From contig NZ_LMSC01000007.1 in assembly GCF_001428025.1 (NCBI RefSeq), forward strand, positions 879,801-943,800: DNA of 64,000 nt, written 5' to 3'. Made by a program: the position numbers and the translations under genes. Below, piece after piece: positions 44,537 to 53,388 of the stretch. The notes beneath the pieces were generated by a model. The model saw only the letters and a list, made by a program, of their open reading frames with translations, was not told the origin of the DNA and ran no database searches. This stretch comes from Phycicoccus sp. Soil748. Lineage in GTDB: Bacteria; Actinomycetota; Actinomycetes; Actinomycetales; Dermatophilaceae. Numbering within the stretch: position 1 is the stretch's first letter; the number at the start of each line of letters is the position of its first letter.

Positions 44537-45766
44537 ATGCCACACGAAGGTCTGTTCCCCCCTCGGTACGACGCCGCCGGCCTCGCCGGTGTCCTCCCGG
44601 CCGTCGCCGCGAGCCTCGGCGTCCAGCGCTACGCGGGCTCCCTCGCGGCCGTCGGGGTCGACGGCCACGCGGGTGGACCCGCCGTCGTACACACCGGTGA
44701 CGCCGAGGCCGCACCGGTCGCCGCGGCCCTGGAGTTCGGCCCCGCGCGGCGCGCTGTCGTGGTCCTCGTCGACGGGCTCGGCTACGAGCTGATCCGACGC
44801 AGGGGCGGTCACGCGCCGTTCCTGCGCTCGCTGCTGCCGGCCGCCCACCGCATCGGCTCGGGGTTCCCGTCGACGACGGCGACCTCGATGGGCACCTTCG
44901 GCACGGGCCTGCCACCGGGCAGCCACGGCCTGCTCGGCTACGAGGTGCTCGTCCCCGGCGAGGACCGGCTGGTCAACGAGCTCTCCTGGGAGGACGGTCC
45001 GGACCCGTTGCGCTGGCAGCCCCAGGCGACCGTCTTCGAGCACGCGGAGCGCGACGGGGTCGACGTGACCCGGGTGGGACCTGCCTTCTTCGACGGCTCC
45101 GGGCTGACCCGGGCCGCAGTGCGTGGTGGCCGGTTCCGCGCTGCCGACAGCCTCGCTGCCCGTGTCGACGCGTCCCTGGCGGCGGTCCGGGCGTCCAAGC
45201 GGTCCCTCGTCTACCTCTACTGGGGCGACCTCGACAAGGTCGGCCACGTGCACGGCTGCCAGTCGTGGGAGTGGGGCGACGAGCTCGAGGCGATCGACGC
45301 AGAGCTCGCGCGGCTGTGCCGGTCGGTGCCGTCCGACACGGCCGTCTACGTCACCGCCGACCACGGCATGGTCGACGCACCCCACGCCCTGCGCATCGAC
45401 CTCGCCCACGACCCCGGGCTCGCCGCCGGCGTCCGCCACGTCGGGGGGGAGGCCCGGGCGCTGCAGCTCTACTGCGAGCCCGGTGCCGCCGACGACGTCT
45501 TCCACACGTGGACCGAGCGGGTGGCCGAGCGCGCCTGGATCCGCACCCGTGAGGACGCCGTGGCGCAGGGCTGGTTCGGGCCTGTCAGCGCGGGCAACCT
45601 GCCCCGCATCGGCGACGTGGTGGTCGCCATGCGCGACAACTTCGCGATCGTGGACTCCCGGCGTGCCCGCCCGCAGCTGCTCGCACTCGTCGGGCTGCAC
45701 GGTTCGCTGACACCCGAGGAGTCCGCGATACCCCTCTTCCACGTCCCGGCCAAGGACACCGCCTAG
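44537..45766 (+). CDS. Nucleotide pyrophosphatase/phosphodiesterase-family protein (alkaline-phosphatase fold)
   Basis: A 409-residue two-metal hydrolase. VVLVDGLGYELI near residue 74 holds the first metal Asp, SGFPSTTATSMGTFGTG near 112 holds the nucleophile Thr, and VYLYWGDLDKVGHVHG near 225 and VYVTADHGMVD near 272 hold the other metal ligands. It has no signal peptide and is cytoplasmic. The family cleaves nucleotide or phosphonate diesters; the exact substrate is unknown. The TAG stop is part of the tdk promoter. Confidence 0.9.
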   Translation: MPHEGLFPPRYDAAGLAGVLPAVAASLGVQRYAGSLAAVGVDGHAGGPAVVHTGDAEAAPVAAALEFGPARRAVVVLVDGLGYELIRRRGGHAPFLRSLLPAAHRIGSGFPSTTATSMGTFGTGLPPGSHGLLGYEVLVPGEDRLVNELSWEDGPDPLRWQPQATVFEHAERDGVDVTRVGPAFFDGSGLTRAAVRGGRFRAADSLAARVDASLAAVRASKRSLVYLYWGDLDKVGHVHGCQSWEWGDELEAIDAELARLCRSVPSDTAVYVTADHGMVDAPHALRIDLAHDPGLAAGVRHVGGEARALQLYCEPGAADDVFHTWTERVAERAWIRTREDAVAQGWFGPVSAGNLPRIGDVVVAMRDNFAIVDSRRARPQLLALVGLHGSLTPEESAIPLFHVPAKDTA

Positions 45767-45769
45767 GGT
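45764..45769 (+). promoter_or_regulatory. -10 element of a leaderless tdk promoter built on the upstream stop codon
   Basis: TAGGGT: the TAG is the stop of the previous gene. It ends 8 bases before the tdk GTG and no ribosome site intervenes. Confidence 0.65.
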
Positions 45770-45777
45770 GGTCGCTC

Positions 45778-46452
45778 GTGGCTGAGCTCGTCTTCTTCTC
45801 CGGGACCATGGACTGCGGCAAGTCGACCCTTGCGCTCCAGATGGACCACAACCACCGAGCCCGTGGCCGGTCCGGGATCATCTACACCAAGCTCGACCGG
45901 GCCGGCACCGACGTGCTGTCCTCGCGGCTGGGGCTGTCGACCCCCGCCCACGAGGTCGGCGACGAGCTCGACTTCTGGGACGCGGTCGTCGAGCACGCGA
46001 CGCAGGGCCTGCGCATCGACTACCTCATCTGCGACGAGGTGCAGTTCTACACACCCGCGCAGGTCGAGCAGCTCGCGCGGCTCGTCGACGAGATGGGCAT
46101 CGACGTCTTCGCGTTCGGGATCACCGCCGACTTCCGCACCCAGCTCTTCCCCGGTTCGCGGCGGATGATCGAGCTGGCCGACAAGGTGCAGGTGCTCCAG
46201 GTCGAGGCGCTGTGCTGGTGCGGGCGCCGGGCCACCCACAACGCGCGCGTCGTCGACGGTGCCATGGTCGTCGAGGGAGAGCAGGTCGTCGTCGGCGACA
46301 CCAAGGCAGGCACCGAGACTCTCGTGGAGTACGAGGTGCTGTGCCGGCGCCACTTCATGCGGCGGATGAACTCGGCCGCGGCCCGGGCGGCCGCGTCCTC
46401 GCCGGACGTGCTGCCGTTCGACCTCGACCTCTGCCCCGTGCCGCCCTGCTGA
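45778..46452 (+). CDS. tdk: Thymidine kinase
   Basis: Phosphorylates thymidine to dTMP in the salvage pathway. P-loop FFSGTMDCGKSTLALQ near residues 5-20; the magnesium site DEVQFY near 85; the lasso loop ends with the zinc pair CWCGRRA and a later CRRHF. The 224-residue length and motifs suit the type II bacterial enzyme. The GTG start is leaderless by position. It converges on sepH. Confidence 0.96.
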   Translation: MAELVFFSGTMDCGKSTLALQMDHNHRARGRSGIIYTKLDRAGTDVLSSRLGLSTPAHEVGDELDFWDAVVEHATQGLRIDYLICDEVQFYTPAQVEQLARLVDEMGIDVFAFGITADFRTQLFPGSRRMIELADKVQVLQVEALCWCGRRATHNARVVDGAMVVEGEQVVVGDTKAGTETLVEYEVLCRRHFMRRMNSAAARAAASSPDVLPFDLDLCPVPPC

Positions 46453-46496
46453 GAGGCACCCGTACGGCGTGAGCTGCGGGGCCCCAGCCCGGGGCG

Positions 46497-47858
46497 TCAG
46501 TCGCGGGGCTTGGCCCCGAACATCACGTCGTCCCAGCTCGGCACACTGCGCCGACCGGACTTCTTCGCCGGGCGGGGCCGTGCCGGCGCGGCAGGTGCCT
46601 CGTCGACCGGTTCGGGTTCCGTGGCCGGCTCGGGCTCCGGCTCGACGTCCTCCACCGCCACGTCGTCGAGGTCCTCCGGCTCCTGCGAACCCGCGTCCGC
46701 GACGTCCTCGGGGACCACGTCCTCCCGGGCCGCGTCGTCGAGGTCGGCGTCGGCCGCCGAGTGCTCCTCGACGTCGTGCTCCTCGATGTGGTCGCTGAAG
46801 TCGTCGGTGAGGTCGTCGACGACGAGAGCGGCCGCCTCCTCGGTGCGCTCGGGCTGCTCGGCGTCCGCAGTGGGGGCCGAGGGCTGGTCGGCCGCGGGGG
46901 TTGGGGCGGCGGGCAGGACGTCGTCGCCCACCGAGCCGGTGCCGGGCGTGGGATCCAAGGGGTGCGGACCACGGGCCGCCGGGGGCGGCGGCATGGTCTC
47001 GGGGTCGTAGGCGAGGTCCTCCAGGGGGAGGGCGTCCTCGCGGGGCGCCTCGTCGACGGGCGTCTGAGACGCCGGTCCCTTGCGACGCCGCGGGCGACCG
47101 CGGTGCGAGGCGCGCTCGCGCATGGCGCTCATGAGGTCGAGCGGCTCCTCGCCGCGCAGCGGCGCGGGCCGGCGCGGGGTGGTGGCCTGCACACCGCCCT
47201 CGGCCTCGACGTCGTACACGGTCGTGGCCCGGACGGGGGTGGAGACCAGGTGCGGCGTGGGCAGGGGAGAGGCACCGCCGGCGGTGTCCTCCTCGCTGAG
47301 CCAGCGCGCCTCGTCGTCGGACGCGGTCACGGTGCGGGCCTGGACGTCGAACTGCCAGCGGGCCTGGCGCTCGCGTCCGCCGGCCGGGAAGGTGACGACG
47401 ACGGTCCACTCGCCGCTCTCGCTGCGGGCGGAGTCCCACTCGGCCAGGGCCGGGTCGACGCCGCGGCCGGACAGGCGGGTGCTGACCCGGGCAGCCAGGG
47501 TCGGGGTCGTGGACCCGGCGCCTGCGCGTCCACGGAGCCGGACCGCGCGGGCCAGCCCGGCGACGTACTCGCGCTCGGCGAGGATGGGCCCCTCGTAGCG
47601 GCGCACCTTCTCCACCGCCCAGCCCGAGCGGTCGGCGACCTCCTCGGCGCTGAGGCCGGCCCGGATCATCGCCTGGACGTCACGCGGGCGCAGGCCGCCG
47701 TCGATCTCGATCTGCAGCTGACCGAGCCGTGGCCGGTCACGGCGCACGGCCGCCCGCAGGGGTTCGTCGAGGGGAACGCCGTACTGCTCGCCCTCCGCGT
47801 CGGACAGCAGCAGCCGCTGGCCGTCCTCATGGACACCGATCAGCCGCAGGTCGCGCAT
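46497..47858 (-). CDS. sepH: Septation protein SepH
   Basis: A 453-residue division protein of actinobacteria that binds FtsZ and promotes its assembly. The N-terminal part (MRDLRLIGVHEDGQRLLLSD) includes a helix-turn-helix-like segment (RPRDVQAMIRAGLSAEEVADRSGW). The middle is Arg-rich, the later half long, acidic and disordered (Glu/Asp/Pro/Ala), and the C-terminus is the conserved RSVPSWDDVMFGAKPRD. A GGGAGAAGG sits before the ATG. It lies between tdk and a TRIC channel gene, converging on tdk. Confidence 0.94.
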   Translation of the reverse strand: MRDLRLIGVHEDGQRLLLSDAEGEQYGVPLDEPLRAAVRRDRPRLGQLQIEIDGGLRPRDVQAMIRAGLSAEEVADRSGWAVEKVRRYEGPILAEREYVAGLARAVRLRGRAGAGSTTPTLAARVSTRLSGRGVDPALAEWDSARSESGEWTVVVTFPAGGRERQARWQFDVQARTVTASDDEARWLSEEDTAGGASPLPTPHLVSTPVRATTVYDVEAEGGVQATTPRRPAPLRGEEPLDLMSAMRERASHRGRPRRRKGPASQTPVDEAPREDALPLEDLAYDPETMPPPPAARGPHPLDPTPGTGSVGDDVLPAAPTPAADQPSAPTADAEQPERTEEAAALVVDDLTDDFSDHIEEHDVEEHSAADADLDDAAREDVVPEDVADAGSQEPEDLDDVAVEDVEPEPEPATEPEPVDEAPAAPARPRPAKKSGRRSVPSWDDVMFGAKPRD

Positions 47859-47951
47859 TGCCTTCTCCCGTATCGCCACATCAGGGTGGACTCTGCCACC
47901 CCCGACCTCGCCGAGGAAGCGCCCACGCCGCGAGGGTACTTTTGACTCGCG

Positions 47952-48587
47952 ATGCTCACCCTCGACACCCACCTCCAGCTGGCCCTCGACCTCGTCGGGG
48001 TGTTCGCGTTCGCCCTGTCGGGCGGCCTGGTGGCGGTGAAGAAGCGGCTGGACCTCTTCGGGGTGCTCGTCCTCGCGGGCGCGGCGGCGCTCGGCGGCGG
48101 GGTGCTGCGCGACCTGCTCATCGGCGACCTGCCGCCGGTGGGCATCTCCGACTGGCGGCTGCTGACCAGCGCCCTGGTCGCGGGGCTGGTGACCTTCGTC
48201 TACCACCCGGGGGTCGAGCGCATCTCGCGCTTCGTCCGGGTCCTGGACGCCGCGGGCCTGGCGGTCTTCGCCATCGGCGGGTCGCTCAAGGCGCTGGGGG
48301 CGGGAATGGACCCGCTGACCGCCGTGATCGTGGGCGGGATCACCGCCGTCGGCGGCGGCATCGTCCGTGACGTCCTGGCCGGGCAGGTCCCCGAGGTCCT
48401 GCGCCGAGAGATGTACGCCCTGCCGGCCCTGCTGGGGTCGGCCCTGATCGTGACCGCCCACCACTTCGACCTCGTCAACCCGCTGGTGATCTGGGGCTGT
48501 GTCGCCCTGGTCTTCGCCGTGCGGATGGTGGCGGTCGTGCTCGACGTCCACGCACCCAAGCCCCTGCGAACCGGAGAACTCACGTGA
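47952..48587 (+). CDS. TRIC-family cation channel (UPF0126)
   Basis: A 211-residue protein with six to seven helices and two internal repeats (each about GxxAFAxSG: VGVFAFALSGGLVAVKK and AAGLAVFAIGGSLKALGAG). The glycine-rich GGGVLRDLL and GGGIVRDVLAG form the channel kink. Eukaryotic relatives are intracellular potassium channels; bacterial members assemble as trimers. A TACTTT lies 9 bases before the ATG. Its stop overlaps the ferrochelatase start (GTGA). Confidence 0.9.
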   Translation: MLTLDTHLQLALDLVGVFAFALSGGLVAVKKRLDLFGVLVLAGAAALGGGVLRDLLIGDLPPVGISDWRLLTSALVAGLVTFVYHPGVERISRFVRVLDAAGLAVFAIGGSLKALGAGMDPLTAVIVGGITAVGGGIVRDVLAGQVPEVLRREMYALPALLGSALIVTAHHFDLVNPLVIWGCVALVFAVRMVAVVLDVHAPKPLRTGELT

Positions 48588-49702
48588 GCCCTGACCCCAG
48601 CCCGCTCGACCCCTACGACGGGATCCTCCTGCTGTCCTTCGGCGGTCCGGAGAAGCCCGAGGACGTCCTACCGTTCCTGCGCACCGTCACAGCGGGCAAG
48701 AACATCCCCGACGAGCGGCTCGAGGAGGTCGGTGAGCACTACTACGGCTTCGGTGGCCGCAGCCCGATCAACGACCAGAACCGCGCCCTCATCGCCGCCC
48801 TGCGCGCCGAGCTCGACCGGCGGGAGATCTCGACGCCGGTCATCTGGGGCAACCGCAACTTCACGCCGTTCGTCGGCGAGGCGCTGCGCGAGGCCCATGA
48901 CCAGGGCCTGAACCGGCTCGTCACCGTCATGACCAGCGCCTACTCCTGCTACTCGTCGTGCCGGCAGTACCGCGAGGACCTCGCCGCCGCGACCGAGAAG
49001 GTGGCCTCCGAGGGCATCGACGTCGCCGTCGACAAGATCCGCACCTACGCCAACCACCCCGGCTTCTCGCGCACCAACAGCCGCCTGGTCACCGAGGCCG
49101 TCCGCGAGGTGCTGCGCGGCGGCACCGAGGCGGGCGACATACGCCTGCTGTTCGTGACGCACTCCATCCCGACGGCCATGGACGAGACCTCGGGCCCCGG
49201 CGACGAGGTGGGCAGCGCGTACTCGCGCCAGCACGTGGCGCTCGGGGCGGCGATCACCGAGGAGGTCAACGCGACCCTGGACACCGGCCTCAGCGGCGAG
49301 CTGGTGTTCTGCTCCCGCTCGGGGCCGCCGAGCCAGCCGTGGCTCGAGCCCGACGTCAACGACCGGCTCGAGGAGCTGGCGGCCGAGGGGGCGACCGTGG
49401 TGGTCGTGGCCCCGATCGGCTTCGTGTCCGACCACATGGAGGTCGTCTACGACCTCGACACCGAGGCTGCGGCGACGGCCGAGAAGCTCGGGCTCCAGCT
49501 GGTGCGGGTACCCACCGTGGGGATCGACCCCGAGTTCGTGTCCGGGTTGGTCGACCTCGTCGAGGAGCGGGCGGCCGTGGCCCGGGGCGAGCAGCCGGCC
49601 CAGCCCTCCTGGCCCGGGACCACGCCGCTGCGCTCGACCTGCGCCCCGGGCTGCTGCCCCAACCTGCGCACGGCCAAGCCGGCCCTCTGCGGCCAGGACT
49701 GA
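48584..49702 (+). CDS. hemH: Ferrochelatase (coproporphyrin ferrochelatase, CpfC/HemH)
   Basis: Inserts iron into the porphyrin in haem synthesis. The chain begins YDGILLLSFGGPEKPEDVLPFL; MTSAYSCYSSCRQYREDL near residue 108, LFVTHSIPTAMD near 190, and the loop VVVAPIGFVSDHMEVVYDLD near 275 are family landmarks, with the catalytic His and Glu expected in the latter two. The end, CAPGCCPNLRTAKPALCG, carries four Cys as [2Fe-2S] ligands, as known for several actinobacterial enzymes. The substrate of actinobacterial members is usually coproporphyrin III; that is inferred here. Confidence 0.95.
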   Translation: MSPDPSPLDPYDGILLLSFGGPEKPEDVLPFLRTVTAGKNIPDERLEEVGEHYYGFGGRSPINDQNRALIAALRAELDRREISTPVIWGNRNFTPFVGEALREAHDQGLNRLVTVMTSAYSCYSSCRQYREDLAAATEKVASEGIDVAVDKIRTYANHPGFSRTNSRLVTEAVREVLRGGTEAGDIRLLFVTHSIPTAMDETSGPGDEVGSAYSRQHVALGAAITEEVNATLDTGLSGELVFCSRSGPPSQPWLEPDVNDRLEELAAEGATVVVVAPIGFVSDHMEVVYDLDTEAAATAEKLGLQLVRVPTVGIDPEFVSGLVDLVEERAAVARGEQPAQPSWPGTTPLRSTCAPGCCPNLRTAKPALCGQD

Positions 49703-49704
49703 GG

Positions 49705-50622
49705 GTGGCCGGGGTGGGGGCAGGTTCGGGGGTGGCCGGCACGGGGGACGGCGCGGAGCCCTGGGACCTGCAGGTGCCTGACGAGGGTGAGCTCCGGGAG
49801 TTCGAGGAGCTGGCGGTCCGTGTCGCCCTCGAGGCAGGTCGCCTCATCGTCGACGAGCGTCCGGCCGACCTCGGCGTGGCCAGCACGAAGTCCTCCGCGA
49901 CCGACGTCGTCACCGTGATGGACGAGCGTGCCCAGGCGCTCATCCGCACGCGGCTGCACGAGGCGAGGCCGCAGGACGGCTTCCTCGGCGAGGAGGCGCC
50001 CGGGACCACCGGCCGCTCGCGGGTCACCTGGGTCGTGGACCCCATCGACGGGACGGTCAACTACCTCTACGCGATCCCCGCGTACGCCGTGTCCGTCGCC
50101 GCCGTCGTCGGGGACCCCACGACCCCGGGGGCCTGGCGGCCGGTGGCCGGCGCGGTGGTCAACCCCGTCAGCGGACAGCTCTTCCACGCCCGCCTCGGCG
50201 GGGGCGCGCACCTGCGCATCGTCGACGGCGGCCCGGCACGACGGCTGGCGGTCGGCGCGCCGCCCGAGCTCGGGCAGGCGCTCGCAGGCACCGGGTTCGG
50301 CTACGACGCGGGACGTCGCCTGTGGCAGGCGCGCGTGCTGACCGAGGTGCTCCCGCACGTTCGCGACATCCGGCGCATCGGGAGCGCGGCCCTCGACATC
50401 TGCTCGGTGGCCCTCGGCACGCTCGACTGCTACTTCGAGCGGGGTCTCAACCCGTGGGACCTCGCGGCCGCGTGGCTGGTGCTGACCGAGGCCGGAGGGC
50501 TGTTCACGGGTCTCGGGGGTGGGGCGCCCGACCCCTCACTGGTCGTGGGGGCCGCGGCGCCGCTGCACGGTGAGCTCTCGGAGCTGGTGCGCCGGGCGGT
50601 CGAGGCCGCCGGCGCCGAGTAG
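49705..50622 (+). CDS. Inositol monophosphatase-family phosphatase (SuhB-like)
   Basis: A 305-residue member of the Mg-dependent phosphatase family. FLGEEA near residue 93 and WVVDPIDGTVNYLY near 110 hold the metal ligands, and GLNPWDLAAAWLVLTEAGG near 250 the WDxAA motif. The start is ambiguous: GTG at 49705 gives a Gly-rich 15-residue head, and an in-frame GTG at 49732 would drop it. It is in the position of SuhB in M. tuberculosis (Rv2701c), near the dut and DUF4193 genes. The substrate may be inositol or fructose bisphosphate or another phosphate ester. Confidence 0.92.
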   Translation: MAGVGAGSGVAGTGDGAEPWDLQVPDEGELREFEELAVRVALEAGRLIVDERPADLGVASTKSSATDVVTVMDERAQALIRTRLHEARPQDGFLGEEAPGTTGRSRVTWVVDPIDGTVNYLYAIPAYAVSVAAVVGDPTTPGAWRPVAGAVVNPVSGQLFHARLGGGAHLRIVDGGPARRLAVGAPPELGQALAGTGFGYDAGRRLWQARVLTEVLPHVRDIRRIGSAALDICSVALGTLDCYFERGLNPWDLAAAWLVLTEAGGLFTGLGGGAPDPSLVVGAAAPLHGELSELVRRAVEAAGAE

Positions 50623-50713
50623 GGACGGCGACGACCAGGGCGGGGACGGGACAGAGGTGACGACCGGCGCGCGGCCAGGGGCTCGCGCCGGTCGATGTAC
50701 TCGGCCGGTGTGC

Positions 50714-50899
50714 TCAGGCGGCGTGGTAGTCGGAGAGCGCGGGGATGCGCAGACCGTGCTCCTGGGCGAGCCGGGCGAGGTTCTCCAGCTCGGCCTCCTG
50801 GACGGTGGCGAGGTAGTCGTCGCCGGTCTCCTGCGCGGTTCGCAGGTTCTGCACCGCGCGGCTGGCGCGGCGGGTGATCTCGGTGTGGAACTCGGTCAT
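50714..50899 (-). CDS. Small helical protein, 61 residues
   Basis: TEFHTEITRRASRAVQNLR then QETGDDYLATVQEAELENLARLAQEHG suggests one long helix pair. A GAGAGGGG lies before the ATG and TAGAGT at 50967-50972 on the minus strand could be a -10 element, so it is probably a real gene. I recognise no family or function. Confidence 0.65.
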   Translation of the reverse strand: MTEFHTEITRRASRAVQNLRTAQETGDDYLATVQEAELENLARLAQEHGLRIPALSDYHAA

Positions 50900-51287
50900 G
50901 GTGCACCCCTCTCTGAGTCGTTCGACGAGTCGGTTCGGGCGGGCAGTTCGCTGACGTGAGGTCAGGACTCTAGACGCACAGACGCGTTTCGACCCAGTCC
51001 GGGTTGCCCGCCCTGGGTGAATCTTGGGTGAACCGAGACCGCCCCGAGACGTCGCCAGCACGGCCAAGAGGAGGTCGTCGGCCGGCTCGGGAGATGATCG
51101 GCGCGCTCCCGTCGTGCCCCCGGGCGACGGTCCGTGGACCCAGGGATGACGCCATCTCGCGGATAGGGCACAATCCCCGCCGCAGGTGGGCACAAAACCA
51201 TGACGGTCAGCGTTGACACCGGCGACTCGACTTCCCGATCACCGGGAGGACGACTGATGCGACAGAAGAGAGAGAGCGACAGCGACT
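50900..51287. other. Divergent intergenic region before the DUF4193 gene
   Basis: It contains the TAGAGT candidate for the small gene, a TGGGTGAA direct repeat near 51014-51032, and a TTGACA at about 51212 that has no partner -10. TAGGGCACAAT near 51164-51174 could be the promoter of the DUF4193 gene. No coding frame or RNA gene is supported. Confidence 0.5.
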
Positions 51288-51587
51288 ATGGCGACTGACT
51301 ACGACGCGCCGCGCAAGACCGATGACGAGCTGTCCGAGGACTCGATCGAGGAGCTGAAGTCCCGCCGGGTCGACAAGAGCGCCTCCAGCGTCGACGTCGA
51401 CGAGACCGAGCAGGCCGAGGGCTTCGAGCTCCCCGGCGCCGACCTGTCCGGGGAGGAGCTCTCCGTCCGGGTCATCCCGCGGCAGTACGACGAGTTCACC
51501 TGCTCGCGGTGCTTCTTGGTGCACCACCGCAGCCAGCTGGCCAAGGAGGTCAACGGGCAGATGGTGTGCCGGGAGTGCGCAGCCTGA
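51288..51587 (+). CDS. DUF4193 protein with zinc-ribbon-like cysteines
   Basis: A 99-residue protein. The N-terminal half is acidic and disordered (KTDDELSEDSIEELKSRR, DETEQAEGFELPGADLSGEEL). The C-terminal half has EFTCSRCFLVHHRSQL and VCRECAA: four Cys that probably hold zinc. M. tuberculosis Rv2699c is the family type; the role is unknown. An AGAGAGAG-rich site precedes the ATG. Dut follows 30 bases later with its own leaderless promoter. Confidence 0.92.
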   Translation: MATDYDAPRKTDDELSEDSIEELKSRRVDKSASSVDVDETEQAEGFELPGADLSGEELSVRVIPRQYDEFTCSRCFLVHHRSQLAKEVNGQMVCRECAA

Positions 51588-51603
51588 CGTGAGCAGAGCG
51601 GGA

Positions 51604-51609
51604 TAGGGT
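51604..51609 (+). promoter_or_regulatory. -10 element of a leaderless promoter for dut
   Basis: TAGGGT ends 8 bases before the GTG start. Confidence 0.7.
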
Positions 51610-51617
51610 CAGTCCAC

Positions 51618-52097
51618 GTGACTGGCCCTATCCGCGTATCGGTGCCCCTTCGGCGGCTCGACCCCGACCTCCCGGTGCCCACCTACGCGCACGACGGTGA
51701 CGCCGGCGCCGACCTGCACGCCGCCACCGACGTGACCATCGCCCCCGGCGAGCGCACGCTGGTCCCCACGGGACTGGCGCTGGCCATCCCGGACGGGTAC
51801 GTCGGCCTGGTGCACCCCCGCTCCGGCCTCGCGGCCCGCCACGGGATCACCATCGTCAACGCGCCGGGCACCGTCGACGCCGGCTACCGCGGCGAGGTGC
51901 TGGTCAACCTGGTCAACCTCGACCCGCGCGAGCCGTTCACCGTGCGACGCGGTGACCGCATCGCCCAGCTCGTGGTGCAAGAGGTGGCCCGCGCCGAGTT
52001 CATCGAGGTGGATTCGCTCGAAGACACCTCCCGGGGGGACACTGGACACGGGTCCAGTGGCGGCTTCGGCACCCACAACCAGACGACGAAGGACTGA
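51618..52097 (+). CDS. dut: Deoxyuridine 5'-triphosphate nucleotidohydrolase
   Basis: Trimeric dUTPase that keeps dUTP low and makes dUMP. The five motifs are seen in order: [10 protein letters not shown] (1), [11 protein letters not shown] (2), [10 protein letters not shown] with the catalytic Asp (3), [11 protein letters not shown] (4) and [10 protein letters not shown] (5). A 159-residue length is normal. GTG start, no ribosome site, TAGGGT just upstream. DUF3710 and an OB protein follow in the same direction, as in M. tuberculosis Rv2694c to Rv2697c, with the DUF3093 gene absent. Confidence 0.96.
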   Translation: MTGPIRVSVPLRRLDPDLPVPTYAHDGDAGADLHAATDVTIAPGERTLVPTGLALAIPDGYVGLVHPRSGLAARHGITIVNAPGTVDAGYRGEVLVNLVNLDPREPFTVRRGDRIAQLVVQEVARAEFIEVDSLEDTSRGDTGHGSSGGFGTHNQTTKD

Positions 52098-52104
52098 CTG
52101 ACCA

Positions 52105-52956
52105 GTGGCGCTTTTCCGACGAGGCAAGAAGACCGAACCGGCCGACGAGACGGGACAGGTGGCCGACACCGGGTCGGCTGCGGAAGGTGTCGACGGCGCT
52201 GACGCCGCAGAGGCCGCCGGCGTGCTCGAGTCCGCCGAGCAGGGCTCACTGGCGACGACCCTAGCTGGCGACGAGGCTGCAGGCGGGGCCGCCGCCGACG
52301 GCCGCGGCCCGTTCGACAGCAGTGAGGTCGACGCCGCCGACGACGGTCGCCTCGACCTCGGGGCCCTGCGCATCCGCGGGGTCGCCGGCATGGAGCTGCG
52401 CCTGGAGGTCGACGAGGCTGCTGACCAGGTCGTCGGCGCCACCGCGGTCCTCGGCGACTCCGCCGTGCAGATCCAGGCCTTCGCCGCCCCCCGCACACTG
52501 GGCATCTGGGACGAGATCCGCGCCGAGATCGCCGAGTCCATCCTCGACCAGGGCGGCACCGCCGACGAGGTGAGGGGCCCGCTCGGCACCGAGCTGCGCA
52601 CCCGTATGCCTTCCGCCGGCCCCGACGGCCGCACGGTCTTCGCCCCCGCTCGGTTCGCCGGGGTCGACGGGCCACGCTGGTTCCTGCGGGCCGTGTTCTC
52701 CGGCCGCGCCGCGATCGACGACGAGGCTGCCGCGCCACTGCTCGACGTGGTGCGCGACGCCGTCGTCGTCCGCGGCGACAGCGCCATGGCGCCGCGCGAG
52801 ATGCTCCCGCTCACGCTGCCCGCCCAGCCGGGAGCCGCGGCCGACCACGACCACCAGCACGACCACGAGCACGCGGACGACGAGGGCGGCACCGGGGTCC
52901 GGGCCGACGACCTCAAGCCGTTCGAGCGCGGACCCGAGATCACCGAGGTCAGGTAG
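52105..52956 (+). CDS. DUF3710 protein
   Basis: A 283-residue protein. The N-terminus is charged (MALFRRGKKTEPADET), then DDGRLDLGALRIRGVAGMELRLEVD, VQIQAFAAPRTLGIWDEIRAEIAESIL and PRWFLRAVFSGRAA, which mark DUF3710; the tail is His/Asp rich (DHDHQHDHEHADDEGG). The role is unknown. The gap to dut is 7 bases, so the two are likely co-transcribed. GTG start. Confidence 0.9.
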   Translation: MALFRRGKKTEPADETGQVADTGSAAEGVDGADAAEAAGVLESAEQGSLATTLAGDEAAGGAAADGRGPFDSSEVDAADDGRLDLGALRIRGVAGMELRLEVDEAADQVVGATAVLGDSAVQIQAFAAPRTLGIWDEIRAEIAESILDQGGTADEVRGPLGTELRTRMPSAGPDGRTVFAPARFAGVDGPRWFLRAVFSGRAAIDDEAAAPLLDVVRDAVVVRGDSAMAPREMLPLTLPAQPGAAADHDHQHDHEHADDEGGTGVRADDLKPFERGPEITEVR

Positions 52957-52962
52957 GCAGCC

Positions 52963-53388
52963 ATGGCTGGCAAGACCACCGTCACCCCCACCGCTCGCGA
53001 CGCCGCCGGGAAGGACCACAAGTCGGCCCTTGCCCGGCTGGGGGAGCGGCTGACCAAGTCGGTCACCCAGATGGAGGCCGACGAGCTGCAGGAGGACGCG
53101 GCCCGCCTCGGGTGCACCCCGATGTGCGACCTTCGCGACCGCCAGGAGGCGACCGTCTCCGGCACCGTCCGGGCCGTCACCCTGCGGCCGCGCGTCAACG
53201 TCCCGGCCCTGGTGATCGACCTCTACGACGGCAGCCGCACCATCAACCTGGTCTGGCTCGGCCGGCGCTCCATCGCGGGGATCCAGCCCGGCACCTACCT
53301 GCGGGCCAACGGCCGCGTCACCTACTACCGGGGCATCCCGACCATCTTCAACCCCGCCTACGAGATCGTGCCGCTGCGTGCACACTGA
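52963..53388 (+). CDS. OB-fold nucleic-acid-binding-domain protein
   Basis: A 141-residue protein. Residues 55-135 fit an OB fold with DRQEATVSGTVRAVTLRP, VPALVIDLYDGSRTINLVWLGRRSIAGIQPGTYLRANGRV and the end NPAYEIVPL. It may bind single-stranded nucleic acid or a partner protein; no function is established. It starts 6 bases past the DUF3710 stop and overlaps DUF3159 by 11 bases. Confidence 0.87.
   Translation: MAGKTTVTPTARDAAGKDHKSALARLGERLTKSVTQMEADELQEDAARLGCTPMCDLRDRQEATVSGTVRAVTLRPRVNVPALVIDLYDGSRTINLVWLGRRSIAGIQPGTYLRANGRVTYYRGIPTIFNPAYEIVPLRAH

Noticed and set aside
51206-51218. TTGACA as -35 of a strong promoter for the DUF4193 gene
   Set aside because: No TAnnnT hexamer lies 16-19 bases downstream. 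A site further upstream is more plausible.
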